A stretch of DNA of 64,000 bases, from the NCBI RefSeq assembly GCF_002914525.1, contig NZ_LODW01000044.1, forward strand, positions 62,001-126,000, given 5' to 3'. The DNA is from Rhizobium hidalgonense (GTDB taxonomy: Bacteria > Pseudomonadota > Alphaproteobacteria > Rhizobiales > Rhizobiaceae). Of this stretch, positions 25,998 through 34,299 are shown piece by piece. Below the pieces are notes generated by a model. That model ran no database searches. It was given only the letters and a program-made list of their open reading frames with translations, and was not told the DNA's origin. Position 1 is the stretch's first letter; each line of letters begins with the position of its first letter. The position numbers were made by a program, and so were the translations under genes.

Positions 25998-28187
25998 ATG
26001 ATGTCTCCTGCCGTCACCAATGGACATGGCCTTGCAACTAATCTTTTCGGAATTGGCATGTCGTCGAATCTTGTCGGTAGGCACCTTCGGACCCAAACGT
26101 CTTCCATCATTGCGACAACCGTTTGCTTCCTTGTCGTCGCCCTCGTATTGACCGGCCTGATGGCGCATGTCGTCGTGACGATGACCCGGTCGGCGAACGA
26201 AATTGATGATGCCCGAGCCAGTCGCGCCGCCCGCGCGGCGATCGCAGCCTTTGTGGCTCGTTTGAGCGCGACGACGACTGATAATGCCGTGTGGGACGAT
26301 GCCTATAGTGCGGCGTCAACTCCTGCCGCTGCGGATTGGGCCTATGAGAATTGGGGAAAAACCAGCGCGGAGTACGCGCTCTATGACGGCGCGATCGTGA
26401 TCGGGCCCGACCGGTCTTCGATTGTCTCCGCCTATGCCAAGGGCAAGCCATTCCAGCCAAGCGCCTTTTTCGGTGAAGGCTTTTATCGGCAGATCGGTGC
26501 AGCCGCCGATCCGGCGCAGGAGCCGGTGGTCAATTTCATCAAGACCGAAAGCGGTATCGCCCTCATCGCATCGCAGGCAATCCAGCCTTTCGGCGAAAAG
26601 GCTGAGCTGCCGAAGCTCAGCACGCTGAGCTTCTACAAGGAATTTACCCAGGAAGTTCTCGACACGCTCTCGAACGAACATGAACTTGAAGGTCTGCGCC
26701 TCGAGGCGACCCCGAAGCCGGAATTTCTGAACACGCCGATCACGGACATGAAGGGGGCCGTCATCGGCTACCTCGTCTGGCCGAGCAAAGCGCCTGGAAG
26801 TACTGTGTTTCAGCAGGTAACGCCCTATGTCGCGGCTGCCGTCGCCATCCTTTCGCTGTTTTTGGTCGGCGTTCTCCTGGTTGGGGCGACCGAGGCGCGG
26901 CGCCTGCGCCAATTGGCGCAAGCAGCGCTTTTCGAAGCTGGTCACGACAGCCTGAGCGGCTTGTTGAACAGAAGTGGGCTTCTGAGCCTGCTGGGAGATA
27001 TGGAGAACTCAGAGTCATCACCAACCCGCCTCTATCTGATCGATCTCGATGGCTTCAAGGCCGTCAACGACGCCTGGGGCCACGCAGTGGGCGACGATTT
27101 GATCCGAATGGTCTCGAAGGCGCTGATGGCATGCCACCCCGAAGTCGTCGCCGCGGCCCGGCTGGGGGGCGATGAATTTGCGCTGGTGCATGTCGGATCT
27201 GCCACATGCGAAGATATGGAGAAGACCGTTCTGGCGCTGTTTGCCAAGCCCTACAAAATCGACGGACGGACAATCGAAGTTGGAGCAAGCATCGGCGCTG
27301 CGGCGCGTGACGGCGATGTCGAGCCGCTGGAGCTTCTACGCAGAGCGGATATGGCGCTTTATCGTGCAAAGGCAAACGGCAGAGGCCAGGCGGTCGAGTA
27401 CGACCCCGAGCTCGACCAGGAGCGTCAACGGGTCGCCGAACTGGAAAGCCTGTTGAAGAACGCCATCAGCAGTGGCGCAATCGAAGCGGTTTTCCAACCT
27501 CTCGTCTCTGCCTCGACCGGCACCGTTACCGGTCTTGAAGCCTTGGCGCGCTGGCGAACAGCAACGGGAAATGTCAGCCCGGAGATCTTCATTCCCCTCG
27601 CCGAAAGGTGCGGCCTCATCGATGCGCTCGGCGTCCATATGCTGAGAACATCGATCGAGCATGCCAAGAACTGGCCAGATCTGGCATTGTCGGTCAATGT
27701 TTCGCCGGTCCAGCTCTGCAATCCCGGATTTGCCGCCGAGGTTATCTCGGTCCTGCAGGAACTCGATTTCGATCCAAAGCGTCTGACGTTGGAGATCACC
27801 GAAGGCGTTCTGATGACCAATCCGGAGCAGGCGCGGCGGTCGATCGACCAACTGAAGCGCGTCGGCATCAAGTTCGCGCTCGATGACTTCGGCTGCGGCT
27901 ATGCAAGCATCGGGGCATTGCGGCAGTTTGGTTTTGACCGCATGAAGATCGACCGTTCACTGGTGTCGGCACTCGACGAAGGCGCAAGTGGCGCCGACGT
28001 TCTTCGGGCAACCATCTCGCTGGCGACCGCCCTCCAGATTCCCGTGACCGCTGAAGGCATCGAGAATTCCCGCCAGGCGGCGATCCTGCGAGACGCCGGC
28101 TGCGATCAGCTTCAAGGCTATCTCATCGGGAGACCGATGTCGGCACGCGATATATCCGGCAAGCTGCGGGAAGACGCGGCCGCATGA
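25998..28187 (+). CDS. CHASE4-GGDEF-EAL cyclic-di-GMP enzyme
   Basis: A 729-residue inner-membrane sensor enzyme. Helix 1 at about 35-60, a periplasmic CHASE4 domain (TTDNAVWDDAYSA with the family W-DD), helix 2 at about 272-295, GGDEF domain with intact ARLGGDEFALVHVG (about residue 389), then an EAL domain. The EAL residues look complete: GLEALARWR, SVNVSPVQL, LEITEGVLM, LDDFGCGYAS, MKIDRSLV, TAEGIE and QGYLIGRPM. No RxxD inhibitory site precedes GGDEF. It could make or break cyclic-di-GMP; the net direction cannot be read from sequence. The start may instead be the ATG at 26058 (MSSNLVGRHLR). Confidence 0.88.
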   Translation: MMSPAVTNGHGLATNLFGIGMSSNLVGRHLRTQTSSIIATTVCFLVVALVLTGLMAHVVVTMTRSANEIDDARASRAARAAIAAFVARLSATTTDNAVWDDAYSAASTPAAADWAYENWGKTSAEYALYDGAIVIGPDRSSIVSAYAKGKPFQPSAFFGEGFYRQIGAAADPAQEPVVNFIKTESGIALIASQAIQPFGEKAELPKLSTLSFYKEFTQEVLDTLSNEHELEGLRLEATPKPEFLNTPITDMKGAVIGYLVWPSKAPGSTVFQQVTPYVAAAVAILSLFLVGVLLVGATEARRLRQLAQAALFEAGHDSLSGLLNRSGLLSLLGDMENSESSPTRLYLIDLDGFKAVNDAWGHAVGDDLIRMVSKALMACHPEVVAAARLGGDEFALVHVGSATCEDMEKTVLALFAKPYKIDGRTIEVGASIGAAARDGDVEPLELLRRADMALYRAKANGRGQAVEYDPELDQERQRVAELESLLKNAISSGAIEAVFQPLVSASTGTVTGLEALARWRTATGNVSPEIFIPLAERCGLIDALGVHMLRTSIEHAKNWPDLALSVNVSPVQLCNPGFAAEVISVLQELDFDPKRLTLEITEGVLMTNPEQARRSIDQLKRVGIKFALDDFGCGYASIGALRQFGFDRMKIDRSLVSALDEGASGADVLRATISLATALQIPVTAEGIENSRQAAILRDAGCDQLQGYLIGRPMSARDISGKLREDAAA

Positions 28188-28237
28188 TGCGATCGTAGGA
28201 TCGCGGCATATGTGGCGCATGGCTGCTGTTTCGGCAG

Positions 28238-28610
28238 CTGCGTCAGGCCGCCCTCTGGGATGAGGTCAAGGACAAGTAAAAGGAGCGGCCTCGGGCTCTC
28301 CGGCGGCCAGCAGCGGCGTCTCTGTATCGCCCGCGGCGTGGCGCTGCGGCCGGAGGTCCTGCTTCTCGACGAGCCGACATCGGCGCTCGATCCGATCTCG
28401 ACCGCCAAGGTGGAAGAGCTCATCGCGCAGCTGAAATGCGACTTCACCATCGCGATCGTCACCCACAACATGCAGCAGGCAAGCCGCATCTCCGACAACA
28501 CCGCCTTCATATATCTCGGCGAACTGGTGGAATACGGCCCGACCGCGGAGATTTTCCAGTCGCCGAAGGTCAAACGCACGGAAGATTACATCACCGGCCG
28601 CTACGGCTGA
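28238..28610 (+). pseudogene. Relic of pstB (phosphate ABC transporter ATPase), C-terminal part only
   Basis: The C-terminal half of PstB is readable: [54 protein letters not shown] and [10 protein letters not shown]. The Walker A half is absent. Just upstream, another frame reads [13 protein letters not shown] followed by a TAA (28277), and the expected junction to LSGG needs a 2-base frameshift around 28283. So there is an N-terminal truncation, a stop and a frameshift. It directly follows the GGDEF-EAL gene, with no other pst gene nearby. An intact copy is expected elsewhere in the genome. Confidence 0.85.
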
Positions 28611-28625
28611 TCTGTCAGGGGTGGA

Positions 28626-29870
28626 TCACCACTGCAGATCCAGCCGGTCCAGCCCGTGGAAATGATAGACATCCTTGACCACGGGCGTCCTTGCCAGCCT
28701 CAGGCCGGCGAGCCTTTCGAACAGGATCGGCAGCACGACGTTGAGTTCCAGCCGTGCCAACGGTGCGCCGATGCAAAAATGGATGCCGGCGCCGAAGGAG
28801 AGGTTCGCCGCCTCGTTGCGGTCGGGCCGGAAGGCGAGGGGATCGGTGAATTTCGCCGGATCGAGATTGGCGGCGGCGAGAATGAGGCTGACCTTGTCGC
28901 CGCGCCGGAAGGTGACGCCATCGATTTCGGCGGGCTCGAGCGCCCAACGCTGGAAGATATGCACAGGCGCGCAGATGCGCAGGGTTTCCTCAACGGTGCG
29001 CGCCGTGGTCGCCTCGTCGCGGAAGAGTTCGGCCGGATTTGAGCCGCTGTCGAGGATGGTGCGCACCGAATTGCCGATCTGGTGCACCGTCGCCTCATGT
29101 CCGGCATTGAGCAGTACGATCGTCGTCGAGATCAGCTCTTCCTCAGTGAGATACTGACCCTTGTGCTCGGTATGGATCATGTGGGTGAGCAGGTCATCGC
29201 GCGGCGCGGCGCGGCGTTCCGCGATGACAGTCCTGACATAGTCGGAATATTCCTTCGCCGCCCGTTCGGCCTCGTCCTCCTGCTCGCGCGTGCGGCCGAA
29301 CATATACATGCGGACATAGGCGTGTGACCAGGCAAGCAGCTGCGGCCCCATCTCCTCGGGAATGCCGATCATCCGGGCGATCATCGTCACCGGGATAATG
29401 TCGGCAAAGGCCGAGAGCAGCTCGACCTCACCCTTGTCCGCGAAGCCGTCGATCAGCCGGTTGGCAAGCTCGGCAAGCTCCGGCTTCATCTTCTCGACAT
29501 GGCGGGAGACGAAGGCGCGGTTGACGAGCGTGCGCAACCGCGTGTGCTCCGGCGGTTCGAGTTCGAGCAGGGAATACCGTTCCGAGAGATCGAAACTGGC
29601 AAGATGCGGCATCGGTTCGGCAAGGCCGAGTTCCTCGCGGCTGGCAATATGCAGGATCTGCCGGCCGAAACGGCGGTCGCGCAGCAGCCCGTTCACATGG
29701 TCGTAGCCGGTGAAGAAATACTGCTTCTGCTCGCTCCAGTAGAAGGTCGGGCAATGGGCATGCAATACGGCATAGACGGCATTCGGGTTGCCGTAGAAGC
29801 CCGGATTGCGGGCGTCCAGCGAGACGTGGCGGCGGGCAGGGTCGATCGAGAGAAAGGGCGGTATCATCAT
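28626..29870 (-). CDS. Cytochrome P450
   Basis: Soluble bacterial class I P450, 414 residues. The heme-binding loop LSFGAGIHFCIGAPLARLE has the thiolate Cys at about 366, the ExxR motif is EETLR, and the I-helix reads LLNAGHEATVHQIG, with E-A-T where most family members have an acid-Thr pair. It needs ferredoxin and a reductase, not encoded next to it. The substrate is unknown; the neighbours give no pathway clue. It converges on the pstB relic with 15 bases between. Confidence 0.92.
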   Translation of the reverse strand: MMIPPFLSIDPARRHVSLDARNPGFYGNPNAVYAVLHAHCPTFYWSEQKQYFFTGYDHVNGLLRDRRFGRQILHIASREELGLAEPMPHLASFDLSERYSLLELEPPEHTRLRTLVNRAFVSRHVEKMKPELAELANRLIDGFADKGEVELLSAFADIIPVTMIARMIGIPEEMGPQLLAWSHAYVRMYMFGRTREQEDEAERAAKEYSDYVRTVIAERRAAPRDDLLTHMIHTEHKGQYLTEEELISTTIVLLNAGHEATVHQIGNSVRTILDSGSNPAELFRDEATTARTVEETLRICAPVHIFQRWALEPAEIDGVTFRRGDKVSLILAAANLDPAKFTDPLAFRPDRNEAANLSFGAGIHFCIGAPLARLELNVVLPILFERLAGLRLARTPVVKDVYHFHGLDRLDLQW

Positions 29871-30020
29871 GCCCCGAGGCTTAGCGGATTTGCCGGGCCT
29901 CGAAAAGGTAGGGGCAGGGGGTGTTCTCGAACGCGCGTCGAGGTCGCGCGGTCGGATGCTCCATCACTTGAGGATTTGCTCACAACCCCGAGAATCGATT
30001 CCAGTTTCCGGGGTTATGTG

Positions 30021-31274
30021 CTAGCCGGCGCGCGACAGCGTTCCCATGCGCCGCAAGGCCTCGACCTGGTCGTCGACCGTCGGCACGAGTTCGCCGGCGG
30101 TGGTGCTGGGCGTCGCCGGTGCCGGGGCTGCTGCTTCCGCTTCGCCGAAGGTGACCGTGCAGTTACGGCCGGCGCCCTTCGCCGCATAGAGCGCCCGGTC
30201 GGCAGCCGAGATCAATTTGTCGATATTGGCTTCGATCGAGGAGGCGAGCGCAATGCCGATGCTGACGGTCGCCGGAACGATCGCTTCACCGGTGCTTACC
30301 GGAAGACGGCAGAATTCGGTGCGGATCGCTTCAGCGATTGCCTCGGCTTCCGTCTGGTCCGTGACTGCAGCGAAGGCTGCGAATTCTTCGCCGCCCATAC
30401 GGCCGAAGATGTTGTTCGGAATGTATTGGCGGGCCATGTGGGCGAAGGCGGTGAGCACCGCGTCGCCGGACTGGTGGCCGAAACGGTCGTTGACGCGCTT
30501 GAAATGGTCGAGATCGAAGAGCATCACCGCGACCTGGCGCTGCTCGTCATGGGCTTTTTCCTGAATGGCGCCGAAATAGCCGAGCAGGCCGCGGCGGTTG
30601 AGCACGCCCGTCAGCGAATCGGTCAGCGTGAGGGCGCGCAGGTGCCGTTCGGAGCGTTCCATGATCAGCCGGCAGGTGAAGGCGAAGGCGATGGTCAGCA
30701 GGAAGGCGCTTGCCATGGCGGAGGCGCCGCCGAGATTGGTCGCCTCGATATCGCTCGGCACGGTCAGCGCCATCGTCAGCGCCGAGCCGAAGCACAGGCA
30801 GCCCTGGATGACGAACACGCTCATCAGTTTGACCCGAGTGCGTTCGCGGCGCATGTCGCCGGCGGCAACCGCGAGCGCCAGCGCCGTCGCACCTGTCGCC
30901 GAAGCGAGATTGTAGAGCACCACCCGGTTTGAATAATCGCTGTTGACCCAGGGCAGGAAGACCCCGGCGAGCCAGATCGCCGGCGGCAGCAGCGCCCACC
31001 ATTCGATCTTCTTGCGATCAAGCGCCAGAAAACCCGCCACCCAGGCGCTCTGGCCGAGCAGGGCAATGGCATTGCCGATTTCTATGGACAGAACGCTGGG
31101 AACTTGGCCGCGCATCGCGATCATGGCAAAGCCGATGCCGGTCAAAAGGAAGCCGAGGCCCCAATAGAGATAGGCTTCATTTCGGACGTTATGGCGCCAG
31201 GCGACGAATAGCACCAAAGCGAGCGTCATGGCCTCCGAGCACCAGATGGCGAGACCTGTAGCAATATTGAACAC
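30021..31274 (-). CDS. Membrane diguanylate cyclase (GGDEF protein)
   Basis: A 417-residue protein with six or seven hydrophobic N-terminal helices (residues about 1-210) and a GGDEF domain: LTDSLTGVLNRRGLLGYF, MLFDLDHFKRVNDRFGH and GRMGGEEFAAFAA, the active GGEEF variant. No RxxD feedback site precedes it. A proline/alanine-rich C-terminal tail follows. The start is a GTG (complement 31272-31274) with AAGGGG 9 bases before. It is predicted to synthesise cyclic-di-GMP in response to an unknown membrane signal. In rhizobia and Agrobacterium cyclic-di-GMP activates surface polysaccharides such as the one encoded at 843-9080. Confidence 0.9.
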   Translation of the reverse strand: MFNIATGLAIWCSEAMTLALVLFVAWRHNVRNEAYLYWGLGFLLTGIGFAMIAMRGQVPSVLSIEIGNAIALLGQSAWVAGFLALDRKKIEWWALLPPAIWLAGVFLPWVNSDYSNRVVLYNLASATGATALALAVAAGDMRRERTRVKLMSVFVIQGCLCFGSALTMALTVPSDIEATNLGGASAMASAFLLTIAFAFTCRLIMERSERHLRALTLTDSLTGVLNRRGLLGYFGAIQEKAHDEQRQVAVMLFDLDHFKRVNDRFGHQSGDAVLTAFAHMARQYIPNNIFGRMGGEEFAAFAAVTDQTEAEAIAEAIRTEFCRLPVSTGEAIVPATVSIGIALASSIEANIDKLISAADRALYAAKGAGRNCTVTFGEAEAAAPAPATPSTTAGELVPTVDDQVEALRRMGTLSRAG

Positions 31275-31669
31275 GGCAGCAACCCCTTGCCCGTCGGCCT
31301 TTCAATCGGCCCCTATTTGTTGGCTGCCATCCTTGCCGAGGAAGCTCGCCACTTCCTTAATGCTGCTGCGCTGCGGCATGCTTTTGGGCGGATATCTCCC
31401 GGTAGGCTTTCTGTCGGGTAAATGTGTGTGAGCACTCTCGAATGGAGTAAGCTTTCCTTCATCCTGTGATGCAGAAATCCCGGGGAAGGCGGCGCCATGG
31501 GCTCGCCGTTAACAGGCGCTTGTTGGAAAGAGGCTACAGCAAAGCCCGCCTTCTTAACGTTATCCTCATGCGTATCTTGAAGAGGAGGGCCGGGACACTC
31601 TATGTAGGGATAAGACATTTTTTCTTTGATTCCCGGCGCCGGCCGGCGAGACGTTGACAAAGGACGCAC
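31275..31669. other. Intergenic region upstream of clpP
   Basis: 395 bases between the divergent GGDEF gene and clpP. I see no gene; short open frames are basic and featureless. The right part carries a candidate heat-shock promoter (31576-31605) and the clpP ribosome site AAAGGACG. Confidence 0.5.
31576..31605 (+). promoter_or_regulatory. Candidate RpoH (heat-shock) promoter of clpP
   Basis: CTTGAA (31576-31581) and CTATGT (31600-31605) are separated by 18 bases, close to the alphaproteobacterial sigma-32 pattern CTTGAA ... CNTATNT (recall). It lies 65 bases before clpP, a typical heat-shock gene. Confidence 0.42.
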
Positions 31670-32299
31670 ATGAGAAACCCAGTCGATACCGCAATGGCCC
31701 TCGTGCCGATGGTCGTGGAACAGACCAACCGCGGTGAACGCTCCTACGACATCTATTCCCGCCTGTTGAAGGAACGCATCATCTTCCTCACCGGTGCCGT
31801 CGAAGACCATATGGCGACGCTCGTCTGCGCCCAGCTCCTCTTCCTCGAGGCCGAAAACCCGAAGAAGGAAATCGCCCTTTACATCAATTCGCCGGGCGGC
31901 GTCGTTACCGCCGGCATGGCGATCTACGACACGATGCAGTTCATCAAGCCGGCGGTTTCGACGCTCTGCATCGGCCAGGCCGCATCCATGGGCTCGCTGC
32001 TGCTGGCCGCCGGCCACAAGGATATGCGCTTCGCGACACCGAATTCCCGCATCATGGTGCATCAGCCCTCGGGCGGCTTCCAGGGCCAGGCTTCGGACAT
32101 CGAGCGCCACGCCCGCGACATCCTCAAGATGAAGCGCCGCCTGAACGAAGTCTATGTCAAGCACACCGGCCGCACCTACGAAGAAGTTGAAAAGACGCTC
32201 GATCGTGACCATTTTATGGATGCGGACGAAGCCCAGGGCTGGGGCGTGATCGACAAGGTTCTGACTTCGCGCCTCGAAATGGAAGGCGAACAGGCCTAG
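31670..32299 (+). CDS. clpP: ATP-dependent Clp protease proteolytic subunit
   Basis: Serine protease ring subunit that degrades substrates unfolded by ClpX or ClpA, in the cytoplasm. 209 residues starting [20 protein letters not shown]. Catalytic triad visible: Ser in GQAASMGS (S106), His in MVHQPSGG (H131), Asp in TLDRDHFM (D180). The N-terminal propeptide and hydrophobic-pocket regions are of usual length. ATG 31670 follows AAAGGACG. It is followed by clpX after 301 bases, the standard pair. Rhizobia commonly carry several clpP copies; this is the clpX-linked one. Confidence 0.96.
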   Translation: MRNPVDTAMALVPMVVEQTNRGERSYDIYSRLLKERIIFLTGAVEDHMATLVCAQLLFLEAENPKKEIALYINSPGGVVTAGMAIYDTMQFIKPAVSTLCIGQAASMGSLLLAAGHKDMRFATPNSRIMVHQPSGGFQGQASDIERHARDILKMKRRLNEVYVKHTGRTYEEVEKTLDRDHFMDADEAQGWGVIDKVLTSRLEMEGEQA

Positions 32300-32600
32300 T
32301 AATTAATTGGGATGGTGTTTTCCTCGCCACAGTTCTATCTCATTTGTGATCGAACAAGGCTTTCAACTGGCGACGAAGACGCTAATAGTAACCATTAATG
32401 CTATGTTGAATTTTTATGGCATAGCATTCGGCATTCGAAGGGGAATTCGTTGCCGCCGGAACCCGGACATGATTGGTTGGGCCCGGTTCGTACCCCCTGA
32501 AGCCTTCTCGGCAAAGGCTCCGGAAACGGAGTGCCGCCAGGAGCTGATAGAGTGGACCGCGATTTCGCCTTGAAATGCGGCGTGCTGGAAGGAAAGTGAT
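32300..32600. other. Intergenic region between clpP and clpX
   Basis: 301 bases, A/T-rich in the first half. No gene is supported. It presumably holds the clpX promoter, since the spacing is too long for simple read-through, but I see no promoter match strong enough to mark. The clpX ribosome site is GGAAAGTGAT. Confidence 0.4.
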
Positions 32601-33878
32601 ATGAGCAAGGTCAGCGGCAGCAACGGCGGCGACTCCAAGAACACACTCTATTGTTCGTTCTGCGGAAAGAGCCAGCACGAAGTCCGGAAACTGATTGCCG
32701 GGCCGACCGTCTTCATCTGCGATGAATGCGTCGAATTGTGCATGGACATCATCCGCGAGGAGAACAAGTCCTCGATGGTCAAGTCCCGCGACGGCGTTCC
32801 AACGCCCCAGGACATCATCAAGGTCCTCGACGAATACGTCATCGGCCAGCGGCAGGCAAAGAAGATCCTGTCAGTCGCGGTTCACAACCATTACAAGCGC
32901 CTCGCGCACGCCTCCAAGAACGGCGAAGTCGAGCTGGCGAAGTCGAACATCATGCTCGTCGGCCCGACAGGCTGCGGCAAGACCTATCTTGCCCAGACGC
33001 TCGCCCGCATCATCGACGTTCCCTTCACTATGGCCGATGCGACGACGCTGACCGAGGCCGGTTATGTCGGCGAAGATGTCGAAAACATCATCCTGAAGCT
33101 TCTGCAGTCGGCTGACTACAATGTCGAGCGCGCCCAGCGCGGCATCGTCTACATCGACGAAGTCGACAAGATTTCGCGCAAGTCGGACAATCCGTCGATC
33201 ACCCGCGACGTCTCGGGCGAGGGCGTGCAGCAGGCGCTGCTGAAGATCATGGAAGGCACGGTCGCTTCCGTTCCGCCGCAGGGCGGCCGCAAGCACCCGC
33301 AGCAGGAATTCCTGCAGGTCGACACGACCAACATCCTGTTCATCTGCGGCGGCGCCTTCGCCGGCCTCGACAAGATCATCTCCGCCCGCGGCGAGAAGAC
33401 CTCGATTGGCTTCGGCGCGACCGTCAAGGCCCAGGACGACCGCCGCGTCGGCGAAGTCCTGCGCGAACTGGAGCCGGAAGACCTGGTCAAGTTCGGCCTC
33501 ATCCCCGAGTTCATCGGTCGTCTGCCGGTTCTGGCGACGCTTGAGGACCTCGACGAGGATGCGCTGATCCAGATCCTGTCCGAACCGAAGAACGCACTGA
33601 TCAAGCAGTATCAGCGCCTGTTCGAGATGGAAGACGTCGAATTGACCTTCCATGAGGATGCCCTGCGCGAAATCGCCCGCAAGGCGATCGTCCGCAAGAC
33701 CGGCGCCCGCGGCCTTCGCTCGATCATGGAGAAGATCCTGCTCGACACGATGTTCGAACTGCCGACGCTGGAAGGCGTACGCGAAGTCGTCATCTCCGAG
33801 GAAGTGGTGCGCGGTTCAGCCCGCCCGCTTTACATCTATGCCGATCGTCAGGAAGAAAAGGCCAACGCTTCGGCGTAA
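32601..33878 (+). CDS. clpX: ATP-dependent Clp protease ATP-binding subunit ClpX
   Basis: AAA+ unfoldase that feeds ClpP. 425 residues. The N-terminal zinc domain has four cysteines (C18, C21 in CSFCGK; C40, C43 in CDECVE). The AAA+ module shows Walker A GPTGCGKT (about 121), Walker [11 protein letters not shown], the pore-loop region [16 protein letters not shown], and sensor-2 [10 protein letters not shown]. The ClpP-binding IGF-type loop is present as [10 protein letters not shown]. It ends with a terminator before lon. In alphaproteobacteria ClpXP controls the cell cycle through CtrA turnover (recall). Confidence 0.97.
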   Translation: MSKVSGSNGGDSKNTLYCSFCGKSQHEVRKLIAGPTVFICDECVELCMDIIREENKSSMVKSRDGVPTPQDIIKVLDEYVIGQRQAKKILSVAVHNHYKRLAHASKNGEVELAKSNIMLVGPTGCGKTYLAQTLARIIDVPFTMADATTLTEAGYVGEDVENIILKLLQSADYNVERAQRGIVYIDEVDKISRKSDNPSITRDVSGEGVQQALLKIMEGTVASVPPQGGRKHPQQEFLQVDTTNILFICGGAFAGLDKIISARGEKTSIGFGATVKAQDDRRVGEVLRELEPEDLVKFGLIPEFIGRLPVLATLEDLDEDALIQILSEPKNALIKQYQRLFEMEDVELTFHEDALREIARKAIVRKTGARGLRSIMEKILLDTMFELPTLEGVREVVISEEVVRGSARPLYIYADRQEEKANASA

Positions 33879-33904
33879 CCTTTGCGCTTTCGCACGATTA
33901 TTTT

Positions 33905-33937
33905 GGGGGCTTGCCATCGGCAGGCCCCTTTCTATTT
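33905..33937 (+). terminator. Terminator of clpX
   Basis: GGGGCTTGCC (33906-33915) pairs with GGCAGGCCCC (33919-33928), one wobble pair, 3-base loop, followed by TTTCTATTT. It begins 27 bases after the clpX stop. Confidence 0.8.
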
Positions 33938-34299
33938 GAAAAACCATCTGAGGCACTGTTAGTATTTTGCCGGTGGGGACCGGAATTGACTTTGCCGATG
34001 TTTCGCAGGCTCCGATGTTGCGTGAGGAAGAGTGCTTGGCAATGATGCCGAGATTCCGTAAACCTGTTGTCGGCGCTTGTATTTTAGCCGGTCGGAAGTG
34101 GTAAGCGCCGGTCCAGCCACGCGCTTCATAGTGTTGGCGTTCCGTTGTAACGAAGCTGTCACATCCGGGGAACGCGGGCGTTAGCGTGGCTTGAAAAGCG
34201 TAGTCAGAACCTCCACTTGTAGCAACAAGTGAGAGTGCCGGCCGGTCCCAAGCGGCCGTGCAGAGAGCCCGGCAACGGGACGATGGAAAGGACTTAAAA
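33938..34299. other. Intergenic region upstream of lon
   Basis: 362 bases after the clpX terminator. No gene is supported on either strand. The right end contains the candidate heat-shock promoter and dyad at 34190-34231 and the lon ribosome site GGAAAGGAC. Confidence 0.45.
34190..34231 (+). promoter_or_regulatory. Candidate RpoH promoter element and 7-bp dyad before lon
   Basis: CTTGAAA (34190-34196) resembles a sigma-32 -35 box; CCTCCACTT (34210-34218) lies 13 bases on and is only a partial -10 match. Overlapping it, CACTTGT (34214-34220) and ACAAGTG (34225-34231) form a perfect dyad with a 4-base loop, near the expected 5' end of the lon transcript. Confidence 0.35.

Noticed and set aside
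28212-28610. Functional short ABC ATPase
   Set aside because: It lacks the Walker A half, and the upstream PstB-like residues are in another frame behind a stop, so it is a relic rather than a gene.
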